A stretch of DNA of 49,832 bases from an uncultured Pseudomonadota bacterium (GTDB lineage: Bacteria > Pseudomonadota > Alphaproteobacteria > Rs-D84), in the NCBI GenBank assembly GCA_947303585.1, contig CAMYYT010000006.1, forward strand, positions 1-49,832, in the 5' to 3' direction. Every line of letters begins with the position of its first letter. The first letter of the stretch is position 1. Positions 15,666-22,548 of the stretch are shown here, in pieces. The notes below the pieces were generated by a model, which had not been told where the DNA came from, did no database searches, and saw only the letters and a list, made by a program, of their open reading frames with translations. A program made the position numbers and the translations under genes.

Positions 15666-16679
15666 ATGGTCGCAGCACGTGATGATTATCGTAAATTTTC
15701 TGAACTGTTAGATTTCATACAATTATTATGCAAACCTATGTATGGATTAACTTATGAAGAAATAATGAATTTTATGCATTGCAGTCGTAAAACTGCGGAA
15801 CGTACCATTAAATTTTTATCTGAACGCTTTGGCGATGCATTAGTTATTACACCAGATTCAATCAATACAAAACAGCATCGTTTCCGGCTGGAATTGCCTG
15901 ATGATTTACCACCAGAATATATAACAACAAACGATATGTTGGGATTGAATGCTGCCGTGAATCGTATTAAAAACGAAGAAATTCGCAAAAATCTTGAATC
16001 TTTGGAATATAAATTGAACCGCATGATACAAATCAAGAAACCTTTGCGTGAATTGAATGATATGGAAGCAATGATATTGTCGCGAACAAATACTGCCGCC
16101 CCGTATCCATACATCAAGACTGATGATTCTGTGCTTAACACGTTGCAATATGCCGTTATGACATCCAGTAAGATTAAGGCTGTATATAACTATCGCGATG
16201 GAAAATCTGAACATTATACGTTATGTCCGCTTGGTTTTCTTTATGGTCACAGCAACAATTATCTTGTCGCATACAAAGACGGTGATAAAAAAACTATTCG
16301 TACATATATTCTGGGGCAATTATCCGACATTGAATTAACAAACAAACAGTTTAATCCAGGCAGATTTAATATCAACAAATATGCCATGGAATCATTTGGT
16401 ATGTACCATTCTGAAAATGGCCCGTTTGATGTTGAATGGTTGGCAGATAAAGATGTTGCCGATGCGGTACAACGTTATAATTTCCATCCAACGCAGCAAC
16501 TGATTAAAAATAAAGACGGCACCACTACAATTAAAATGAAGGCCGATGGATTTTATGAAATGTCGTGGTATCTGTTCCAATGGCAGGGCAAAATTAAACC
16601 AGTGGCACCAAAGTTGTTAGTGGATACTTATTATGAATTATTGAATAATATCATAAAAAACAGCAAGAAAAATAACTAA
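15666..16679 (+). CDS. WYL-domain transcriptional regulator
   Basis: This 337-residue protein has an N-terminal winged HTH (GLTYEEIMNFMHCSRKTAERTIKFL, residues 25-55), a WYL domain at about 155-240 (KAVYNYRDG, CPLGFLYGHSNNYLVAYKDG, IRTYILGQLSDIEL) and a C-terminal WCX-like extension. WYL regulators, including the BrxR/CapW group, often control defence genes and respond to nucleic-acid ligands. The start at 15666 has GGA 7 bases before it; an upstream ATG is less likely. It is divergent from the DUF192/DUF2779 pair and flanked by the 14-bp inverted repeats, which may be its operators. Confidence 0.87.
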   Translation: MVAARDDYRKFSELLDFIQLLCKPMYGLTYEEIMNFMHCSRKTAERTIKFLSERFGDALVITPDSINTKQHRFRLELPDDLPPEYITTNDMLGLNAAVNRIKNEEIRKNLESLEYKLNRMIQIKKPLRELNDMEAMILSRTNTAAPYPYIKTDDSVLNTLQYAVMTSSKIKAVYNYRDGKSEHYTLCPLGFLYGHSNNYLVAYKDGDKKTIRTYILGQLSDIELTNKQFNPGRFNINKYAMESFGMYHSENGPFDVEWLADKDVADAVQRYNFHPTQQLIKNKDGTTTIKMKADGFYEMSWYLFQWQGKIKPVAPKLLVDTYYELLNNIIKNSKKNN

Positions 16680-16693
16680 GTCATTTTTGGTCG
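16680..16693 (-). repeat. 14-bp inverted repeat, right copy
   Basis: GTCATTTTTGGTCG is the exact reverse complement of 15595-15608 and overlaps the last base of the WYL stop region by one position. Confidence 0.55.
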
Positions 16694-16768
16694 CGGTTAA
16701 TTCTTATTCTGTTGTGTTTATAGCATTATCGATTTATACTTCTTGTAAGTATAACAAGGAGGTGCGTT

Positions 16769-16873
16769 ATGTTCTTGGTAGTAGGTTCAGCATTACTGGC
16801 GTATTGGGGTTGGAATATAATCATCGCTATTGTGATATGGATTATATCGGCCATATTCGATGGATTAGATTAA
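16769..16873 (+). CDS. 34-residue hydrophobic peptide
   Basis: ATG at 16769 follows AAGGAGGT, one of the best ribosome binding sites in the window. The peptide begins MFLVVGSALLAYWGWN, continues as a run of I, V, A and W (one membrane helix, about residues 2-29) and ends FDGLD. It leads a row of three small genes before the ADP-ribosylglycohydrolase gene. It is a membrane peptide of unknown role; a toxin-like or modulator role is possible. Confidence 0.55.
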   Translation: MFLVVGSALLAYWGWNIIIAIVIWIISAIFDGLD

Positions 16874-16885
16874 AAAGGGTATGAT

Positions 16886-17089
16886 ATGAGCCTTGGGTTG
16901 AAAACAATGAAACAAATATTCAAAAAATTCGCCACAGAATATTGTTGGGGTGAAGGTAGGGGTTGTGTTGAAAAAGGTTATGAAGAAAATTGTGAAGTTG
17001 GTCTCAAATGCTGTTTTGCAACAATAGAAGAAGATAAGAAATGGAACTACCTCGATTATGATGAAAAAGGAAACAGAATAAGGGACTAA
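16886..17089 (+). CDS. Small cysteine-containing protein
   Basis: This 67-residue protein has AAGGG 6 bases before the ATG. Cysteines fall at YCWGEGRGC, NCEVG and KCCF, followed by an acidic C-terminus. No signal peptide or family is recognised. It is 12 bases after the 34-residue peptide and 1 base before the next ORF, so it is probably part of one transcript. Confidence 0.5.
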   Translation: MSLGLKTMKQIFKKFATEYCWGEGRGCVEKGYEENCEVGLKCCFATIEEDKKWNYLDYDEKGNRIRD

Positions 17090-17090
17090 T

Positions 17091-17291
17091 TTGCTTGTAT
17101 ATAAATCATCTTGCAAGAAAAACGATGTCTTGACCAAGAATACAAAAGACAAAGAATGGACAGATACAGTTGCAGACATTGGTAACGGTATTTGGCAGAT
17201 CGTGTCTTGGTGTCTACGTGTCATTCTTTATATTTGCTTGGTCGGAATAGTGTTTGATATATTGCATGATATATTTGGTGGATCTGATTAA
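17091..17291 (+). CDS. Small membrane protein with TTG start
   Basis: This 66-residue ORF begins at TTG one base after the previous stop, with AGGGA upstream. There is no internal Met. Residues about 31-58 (WQIVSWCLRVILYICLVGIV) form a membrane helix followed by HDIFGGSD. The ending FDILHDIFGGSD recalls the end of the 34-residue peptide (ISAIFDGLD). Function unknown. Confidence 0.5.
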   Translation: MLVYKSSCKKNDVLTKNTKDKEWTDTVADIGNGIWQIVSWCLRVILYICLVGIVFDILHDIFGGSD

Positions 17292-17302
17292 AAGGATAAA
17301 AG

Positions 17303-18088
17303 ATGTTATTTGGAGCTATTACCGGTGATATTGTTGGATCAATATATGAATTTCGTAATATCAAAACTAAAGATTTTCCATTCTTTAGTCCAAGGTGCTA
17401 CATCACGGATGATTCTTGTATGACCATTGCTGTTGCTGCTGCTATAAATGGTTGGAAGAAAAATGGTGGCGATCTGTCTGAACTTGCTATCAAATACATG
17501 CGCGATATAGGTACCAAATATCCACACATGGGTTATGGCCATGGTTTTGCACGTTGGCTTATGTCTGAAAAACCAGAACCTTATAATAGTTGGGGAAACG
17601 GAGCCGCTATGCGTATTTCCGCTGTTGGATGGATTGGTAGAAGCATTGCAGAAGTAAAGCGTTTGTCTTATATGGTTACCGCAGTAACCCATGATCACAT
17701 TGAGGGTATCAAGGGAGCCGAGGCAACAGCTGTTGCTATATTCTTGGCTCGAACTGGCAAGTCCAAGGAAGAGATTGCCCAGTACATCACAAAGAATTAT
17801 TATGACTGGTGTTCATCTGTCGCCGAACTGCAGGACAATTACAGTTGGGACGGATCTTGTCAAGGTACTGTACCACCAGCTTTACAATGTTTCTTTGAAT
17901 CAGAAAATTTTGAAGATGCTATTCGTAATGCAATATCTATAGGAGGTGATTCAGATACCATAGGTGCGATAACTGGTGCAGTAGCAGAAGCTTATTATAG
18001 CATTCCTGATGAAATCAAAGAAAAAGCAAAAACATATATTCCAGAAGATCTATTGAAGATGGTTTTGGAATTTGAAAAAACTGTTTAA
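17303..18088 (+). CDS. ADP-ribosylglycohydrolase family protein
   Basis: This 261-residue protein has the family motifs: GAITGDIVGSIYE at the N-terminus, YITDDSCMTIAVA (metal-binding TDD(S/T)), GNGAAMRISAVGW, THDHIEGIKGAEA and GGDSDTIGAITGAVAEA (second metal site). Such enzymes (DraG/ARH type) remove ADP-ribose from proteins or nucleic acids using a binuclear Mg site. GGA precedes the ATG, 11 bases after the small membrane protein, suggesting one transcript. In an accessory island it could reverse ADP-ribosylation by a toxin. No ADP-ribosyltransferase is visible in the window. Confidence 0.9.
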   Translation: MLFGAITGDIVGSIYEFRNIKTKDFPFFSPRCYITDDSCMTIAVAAAINGWKKNGGDLSELAIKYMRDIGTKYPHMGYGHGFARWLMSEKPEPYNSWGNGAAMRISAVGWIGRSIAEVKRLSYMVTAVTHDHIEGIKGAEATAVAIFLARTGKSKEEIAQYITKNYYDWCSSVAELQDNYSWDGSCQGTVPPALQCFFESENFEDAIRNAISIGGDSDTIGAITGAVAEAYYSIPDEIKEKAKTYIPEDLLKMVLEFEKTV

Positions 18089-18112
18089 AAAGGTGCCGTT
18101 TAGCACCTTTTA
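18088..18112. terminator. Bidirectional terminator
   Basis: GGTGC and GCACC with A and T runs, overlapping the stop of the ADP-ribosylglycohydrolase gene and ending just before the convergent FtsK-like gene. Near-copy of the terminator at 13109. Confidence 0.75.
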
Positions 18113-18113
18113 T

Positions 18114-19112
18114 TTAGCATTGCACGAATGCGGAATGTATTCGAACCGGTATTCTACCCGCATCACCAAATAACATATCCCCAACATTCTGTAATTTTTC
18201 AGCACCAGTTTCTCCAAACATTTGTACAGAATCTTTAGCATTACGTGCTTTAAAACAAATTTGACATGAAAAAAATGCTTTTATTGCCAAGCTCAAGACT
18301 TCTTTAGTTGGACATCGAGTTGCTGCTATCAAATGAATGCCTGCAGCACGTCCTTTACTACCTACTGTTTTAATAAATTTTTCTGTCAATCTTTTATGAG
18401 CGTGCGTATAAAAAGATAGTTCATCTATGACTATAACTATATACGGCATGTCTACTCTGTGCGTTTTTTCATGATATTCAGCAATGTTATTTACATTATT
18501 ATCTACAAAGACTTGATATCTGTAATCTATCATTTTTGATATTGTATCAAATTTCTTAAAACCTGCATTTACATCATTTTCTAATGGATACAACAAATGC
18601 GGATCTTCTTTCAAAAACTCATAACTCATATATAGTGGATCAAATATCAAAATCTGGCAGTCTGATGGTGCCATCTTTGTTGTAATAGATTTTAGCATGC
18701 ATTCTATGCAGGGCGATTTATCGGTATTTACATGACTTGTTACTAACAAATGGGGCAACTTAGTCAAATCTTTCATTACTGTTTTTCCAGTTGTATCAAC
18801 CCCGAACACTATAGGTATTACACCTTTAGCCTGTCCGTATTCTGGAGTTTTTATTAAATCTGAAAAAAGTATTGTCTTTGGGTTTGATTTTGGAATTTGG
18901 ATAATAATATGATTGTTGTCTGGCAATAAAACAACATCATTTTCTGCCTTGGCGACTTTAATAATCTTAGATACCGAAGCCGAACTCTCCGGTTCAAAAA
19001 CAAAGGAACAGACCACTGGTCCATCCAGTATCTCTACTAAACGCCCTCTACACTTGGCCCCGAACGTTTCATAAAATCGTACCACTAATTTTTGATCTGC
19101 TGTCATTGTCAT
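18114..19112 (-). CDS. FtsK/SpoIIIE-like ATPase with degenerate Walker A
   Basis: The 332-residue protein aligns by eye with the FtsK beta/motor region: GPVVCSFVFEPE, then DLTKLPHLLVTS, PYIVIVIDELSFY (Walker B), GRAAGIHLIAATRCPT and GDMLFGDAGRIPVRIHSAFV. Where FtsK has GTTGSGKS, residues 126-133 are SHVNTDKS, so the P-loop glycines are lost and ATP hydrolysis is doubtful. No membrane segment or gamma domain is present. The start at 19112 has AGGAG 7 bases upstream; the longer frame to 19163 is less likely. It could be a regulatory or dominant-negative relative, or a decaying conjugation/phage gene. Confidence 0.8.
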   Translation of the reverse strand: MTMTADQKLVVRFYETFGAKCRGRLVEILDGPVVCSFVFEPESSASVSKIIKVAKAENDVVLLPDNNHIIIQIPKSNPKTILFSDLIKTPEYGQAKGVIPIVFGVDTTGKTVMKDLTKLPHLLVTSHVNTDKSPCIECMLKSITTKMAPSDCQILIFDPLYMSYEFLKEDPHLLYPLENDVNAGFKKFDTISKMIDYRYQVFVDNNVNNIAEYHEKTHRVDMPYIVIVIDELSFYTHAHKRLTEKFIKTVGSKGRAAGIHLIAATRCPTKEVLSLAIKAFFSCQICFKARNAKDSVQMFGETGAEKLQNVGDMLFGDAGRIPVRIHSAFVQC

Positions 19113-19263
19113 ATTAATCTCCTTATTACACCATATTCTAATACAACAGGATCTATCATGCAATCGCGTTTCTTAACTCAGTCCATTTTTGACATAGACA
19201 AACTATGTTTTTCATTGATTTTATGAACACGTTACATCAAAATACGCCATAAAACACCTCTCT

Positions 19264-19293
19264 GGCTACACAATAGCTACACAAGATTCGCAA
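19264..19293. repeat. CTACAC repeat, second locus
   Basis: GGCTACACAA (19264-19273) and AGCTACACAA (19275-19284) are followed by TTCGCAA (19287-19293), nearly repeating GGCTACACAATTCGCAA at 11476-11492. The two loci bracket the metK-to-FtsK block. The rest of 19113-19485 is AT-rich until the promoter at 19375. Confidence 0.5.
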
Positions 19294-19374
19294 CCCATTC
19301 GTTGTCTTGTGAATTATTTATGCTTTTTCAACCCGTAAAATTGTCTACATATTTTGAACATTTTGCTATATACC

Positions 19375-19403
19375 TTGATTTTTTTGTTGTTTTTTGATAT
19401 AAT
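19375..19403 (+). promoter_or_regulatory. Cassette 2 promoter
   Basis: TTGATT (19375-19380), 17 bases, TATAAT (19398-19403). It matches the cassette 1 promoter in sequence and spacing. Confidence 0.7.
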
Positions 19404-19418
19404 ATTTTCAACTTTAAA

Positions 19419-19466
19419 GGCACATTTTGTGCCGTTTTTTATTGCCTGCTTCGTGCGGGCTTTTTT
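19419..19466 (+). terminator. Tandem leader hairpins (cassette 2)
   Basis: GGCACA/TGTGCC (19419-19433) then GCCTGC/GCGGGC (19444-19460) followed by six T. One changed base in the second stem keeps pairing as G-T, and the loop differs, so the structure is conserved over the sequence. The RBS AAAGGAG follows at 19474. Confidence 0.65.
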
Positions 19467-19485
19467 ATTTAACAAAGGAGAAAAT

Positions 19486-20343
19486 ATGAACAAAATACCA
19501 GAAAACATATTAAACCTTATGCAAAGCGATGCATATGTAAATTCTAACAATCCAGAACATCAAAATGTAGCAAAGCAAATTCAAAATTATTTTAAAAACA
19601 AATATGGCAACAGAACGATTGATGCAACTGGGCGCAATATAACGATTAGAAAAGCATGGTGCTGGCATGCCATAATAGACGAAAGAACTTGCGAAGATTG
19701 TGCAAGTTTTTCTGATACTATTTATGAAAACGAAAAAGATATCCCGGAACGCCAGCACCATGACAATTGTCGGTGCTGGATAGAAGAAATTGAATTAGAT
19801 GATAATAACAAGCCTGTTGTTGATACTCGCAAACAAGGTATTATTCATAAAACCATGGCAGAGGAAGGCGGATATGTGGATAATCCAAAACTGATTGATC
19901 AACCGACAAATTCAGGTATAACACAACCAACATTGAATAAATATAATGCGGATCATCCAGATTTTAATTTTCCAGATAAAGTGAAAGATTTATCACCAGA
20001 ACAGGCACGTCAAATATACGGTGAAGATTATTATGATGAACGCCGTATTGGTGATATAGAAAACGAACGCATTGCCAACGCGATATTTGATATGGGCGTT
20101 ATGAGTAATTTCAATAATGTTGGAAAAATTGTCCAAGAAACATTAAACGATTCAATGGGCGAAGATTTAAAAATAGACGGCAAAATTGGCGACAAAACAC
20201 TTGATGCTTTAAATAATATACCCGATAATAAAATTGACGATTTTATGCAAGATTTGAAAGAAAACAGAATTGAGTATCTGCAAGGCTTATCCGATTGGGA
20301 TAAATATGGGAACGGATGGACAAGTCGTACAAATAGATATTGA
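19486..20343 (+). CDS. Phage-capsid-like Cys domain fused to GH108 muramidase
   Basis: This 285-residue protein has AAAGGAG 5 bases before the ATG. Residues about 56-100 have the Mu gpF / minor head protein C-terminal pattern (W..HAIIDERTCEDC, then HHDNCRCW; cysteines 69, 72, 95, 97). From about 117 on it matches GH108: MAEEGGYVDNP with the expected catalytic Glu, then SGIT and AIFDMGV, and a peptidoglycan-binding-3-like end (KIDGKIGDKTLDAL, about 241-255). There is no signal peptide. GH108 enzymes cleave the glycan of peptidoglycan. Joining a capsid-type zinc-like motif to a lysin is unusual and suggests a virion-associated or phage-derived lysin. It is the first gene of cassette 2. Confidence 0.72.
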   Translation: MNKIPENILNLMQSDAYVNSNNPEHQNVAKQIQNYFKNKYGNRTIDATGRNITIRKAWCWHAIIDERTCEDCASFSDTIYENEKDIPERQHHDNCRCWIEEIELDDNNKPVVDTRKQGIIHKTMAEEGGYVDNPKLIDQPTNSGITQPTLNKYNADHPDFNFPDKVKDLSPEQARQIYGEDYYDERRIGDIENERIANAIFDMGVMSNFNNVGKIVQETLNDSMGEDLKIDGKIGDKTLDALNNIPDNKIDDFMQDLKENRIEYLQGLSDWDKYGNGWTSRTNRY

Positions 20344-20375
20344 TTTCTTTGTATATATCCTGCAATAATAAGCGT

Positions 20376-20873
20376 ATGAAAAAGTTAGTGTTTGTATTAT
20401 TATTGCTGGTCCCAATGGTTGCTGTTGCTGATAAGCGTAGTGATTTTGTTAATAAAATACTTGAATATGAAAACACACAAATCGACAATAATGCCGCACG
20501 AATAAATACGTATGGTGTAAATCAAGAAAAACTTGATATGTATCGGGCTGCGCACCCACGCTATAATTTCCCAAAAAATATAAAAGATTTAAATGAAAAA
20601 CAAGCAAAACAAATTCTGTCTTATTTCTGGGACAATTACAGGTTTAGCGATTATAAGTACGATGAAATTCAAGAAAAAGTTTGGGATATGATGATTCATA
20701 TGTCTATGTCTGATTTAGAAAAACAAATCAACGAATGTATTCGTAAATACTATAAATTTGATGCCGGTTTTTATGCGCCATTCGGTTCGGTTGCTTCTGT
20801 TAGTTTATTAAATGGCATGGCACCAAAACATATCCCTGATTTTTATTTGATATTAAACGAAGTCAAATACTGA
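20376..20873 (+). CDS. Secreted GH108-like protein
   Basis: This 165-residue protein starts at MKKLVFVLLLLVPMVAVADKRS, a clear signal peptide with cleavage near ADK. FVNKILEYENTQID and the following YGVNQEKLDMYRAAHPRYNF-type stretch parallel the GH108 half of the preceding protein, and the EYE would supply the catalytic Glu. The usual GG after it is missing (EYENTQ), so activity is uncertain. An upstream in-frame ATG at 20340 would bury the signal peptide. The RBS is weak. It is 32 bases after the fusion gene and 1 base before DUF488 copy 2. Confidence 0.6.
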   Translation: MKKLVFVLLLLVPMVAVADKRSDFVNKILEYENTQIDNNAARINTYGVNQEKLDMYRAAHPRYNFPKNIKDLNEKQAKQILSYFWDNYRFSDYKYDEIQEKVWDMMIHMSMSDLEKQINECIRKYYKFDAGFYAPFGSVASVSLLNGMAPKHIPDFYLILNEVKY

Positions 20874-20874
20874 T

Positions 20875-21300
20875 ATGACAAAGATATTCACGATTGGTTT
20901 CAGTGGTAAAAGCCCAGAAGCATTTCTGGATGTGTTGAACGCTGCGCGCATAGCCAAAGTTTGGGATATTCGCCAATGGCGGCTAAGCACTTATGTGCCA
21001 TATTATAACGGTGATAATTTGGCAAATGTTCTGGGCAGTCGCTATGAATATCATCCAGAATTTGCACCAACATCAGATATCTTGGCGGGGTACAAAGATA
21101 AAAAAATTACTTGGGCTGAATACGAAAAAATGTATCGTGAATTGTTGCAAAGACGCAACCCTTTGCAGAATTGCGCTGTATTCAAACTTGATAGAATATG
21201 TTTGCTATGCACAGAAAAATCTGCTTTACAATGTCACCGCAGGCTTGCCGCCGAATATATAACAGAACAATTGCCAGATATTGAAATTGTTCATTTATAA
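20875..21300 (+). CDS. DUF488 family protein, copy 2
   Basis: This 141-residue protein is colinear with copy 1 at 10920 and differs at only a small number of residues (for example KSPEAF for KTPEAF). It keeps FTIGFSGK, VWDIRQWR and CLLCTEKSALQCHRRLAAEY. The junction TACTGATATGACAAAG is identical in both cassettes although the preceding genes are unrelated, so the homology begins at the very end of the cargo gene. Function unknown. Confidence 0.9.
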   Translation: MTKIFTIGFSGKSPEAFLDVLNAARIAKVWDIRQWRLSTYVPYYNGDNLANVLGSRYEYHPEFAPTSDILAGYKDKKITWAEYEKMYRELLQRRNPLQNCAVFKLDRICLLCTEKSALQCHRRLAAEYITEQLPDIEIVHL

Positions 21301-21313
21301 AATATTCTGTACA

Positions 21314-21415
21314 TTAATCTTTTTTGCTCTCGCACTTAGCAGTAGCTTTATCAAATGTTTCATTTGATATACCTGGATTGTCACGCAAACTTTGTTTGCA
21401 AAGCCTACTTGTATT
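21314..21415 (-). pseudogene. Possible C-terminal gene remnant
   Basis: The minus frame ending at 21314 reads RLCKQSLRDNPGISNETF then a KCESKKD end, which has protein-like composition. No start or RBS is found and upstream it runs into the GC-rich terminator. It may be the tail of a lost gene. Weak. Confidence 0.22.
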
Positions 21416-21434
21416 ATTCCTCCGCGGTTTTCCC

Positions 21435-21458
21435 CCCCGCCCCAGGCGGGGAATTTTT
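21435..21458 (+). terminator. Terminator after cassette 2
   Basis: CCCCGCC and GGCGGGG form a 7-bp stem, three-base loop, then AATTTTTATT. It lies 135 bases after the DUF488 stop. Confidence 0.65.
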
Positions 21459-21496
21459 ATTCTGCGGCCAAGAACAGAATCAATGATTATTTCGTA

Positions 21497-21745
21497 TTAA
21501 TCTTTTTCATTGCCATAATCGTTGTTTATAAATTTGAAAAAATCTTGTGGAGTGGCACCAGTAGCAGAAATAATTTTTGCTATACTGCCCGTCGATGGCC
21601 AACGCGGCTGTTCGTATTTAGAAAACCTTTTACTTTTATTGAAAGTGGTCGGATCAAGGCCACTGCGTTTGGCAAGCCCTGAACACGTCAATCCGTGTTC
21701 ACGAGCAAACAAGTCTATAGCATGCCAGATTTGATAATGATTCAT
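21497..21745 (-). CDS. HTH repressor-like protein lacking the S24 domain
   Basis: This 82-residue protein starts MNHYQIWHAIDLFAREHG, with AAGGAG 8 bases before the ATG at 21745 (an ORF to 21799 is less likely). LTCSGLAKRSGLDPTTFNKS and RWPSTGSIAKIISATG match the N-terminal HTH of alphaproteobacterial C1/S24-peptidase repressors. Those are usually over 200 residues with a LexA-like protease; here the protein ends after the HTH, so it cannot self-cleave. It may be a stand-alone regulator or remnant phage repressor at the right edge of the accessory region. Confidence 0.75.
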   Translation of the reverse strand: MNHYQIWHAIDLFAREHGLTCSGLAKRSGLDPTTFNKSKRFSKYEQPRWPSTGSIAKIISATGATPQDFFKFINNDYGNEKD

Positions 21746-21983
21746 CGTTCTTTCTCCTTGGTTCCATTTTGTTTCCAGTTCTCTTAGGCATACTATCATT
21801 ATAAGAGAATAAAGTCAATAGATACAACTATTATGAGAAAACAAACCTAGAAATATTATATACAGAGCGAAAAACATCATTATTAAATTCAAATTATCAA
21901 CCATATATAAATAAATATTTTTTCTTGTAAATATATACCTATTTGATGTATTATTTGTATGAACTTAACAAAAAGGATTTCTT

Positions 21984-22538
21984 ATGATAGCAGCAATTAT
22001 TATATTAGCATGTTTAGTTTTATTTTTTATTGTGACTTATAACTCTTTGGTTGCGGGGCGCCAAAATGTCAAAGAAGCATGGGCGACTGTGAATACTCAA
22101 TTGAAACGCAGATATGATTTGATTCCTAATTTAGTAGAAGTTGTAAAAGGTTATGCGAAACATGAACGCGAAACTTTGGCGGCTGTGATAGAAGCTCGTT
22201 CTGCGGCTATGTCCGCCAAGGGCGTTGATGGCAAAAACGCCGAAGAAGGTGCATTAACAGGGGCTTTGAAATCTTTGTTTGCTTTGTCTGAAAGTTATCC
22301 TGATTTGAAAGCGAATACTAATTTCTTGGAATTACAGCAAGAATTGTCTGATACAGAAACCAAAATTCAAGCCGCACGACAGTTTTACAATACTGTTGTG
22401 CAAAGCATGAATATCAAAGTTAAATCTTTTCCATCTAATATTGTCGCATCAATGTTTCATTTTAGTGAAGAAAAATATTTCGAATTAGATGAATCAGAAC
22501 GCGAAGCGGTAAAACATGCGCCAAGTGTAAAATTTTAG
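21984..22538 (+). CDS. lemA: LemA family protein
   Basis: This 184-residue protein has an N-terminal membrane helix (residues 2-20), then NSLVAGRQNVKEAWATVN, LKRRYDLIPNLVEVVKGYA and the helical region ending ETKIQAARQFYN, the LemA signature. RBS AAAAGGA. LemA is a membrane-anchored helical protein exposed to the periplasm, often next to an HtpX-type protease as here (10 bases downstream). It probably assists membrane protein quality control. First conserved gene to the right of the accessory region. Confidence 0.93.
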   Translation: MIAAIIILACLVLFFIVTYNSLVAGRQNVKEAWATVNTQLKRRYDLIPNLVEVVKGYAKHERETLAAVIEARSAAMSAKGVDGKNAEEGALTGALKSLFALSESYPDLKANTNFLELQQELSDTETKIQAARQFYNTVVQSMNIKVKSFPSNIVASMFHFSEEKYFELDESEREAVKHAPSVKF

Positions 22539-22548
22539 GATTTAATTT

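Noticed and set aside
16687..16884. 65-codon frame covering the 34-residue peptide region
   Set aside because: It uses a weak alternative start without RBS, while the ATG at 16769 in another frame has AAGGAGGT and encodes a sensible membrane helix.
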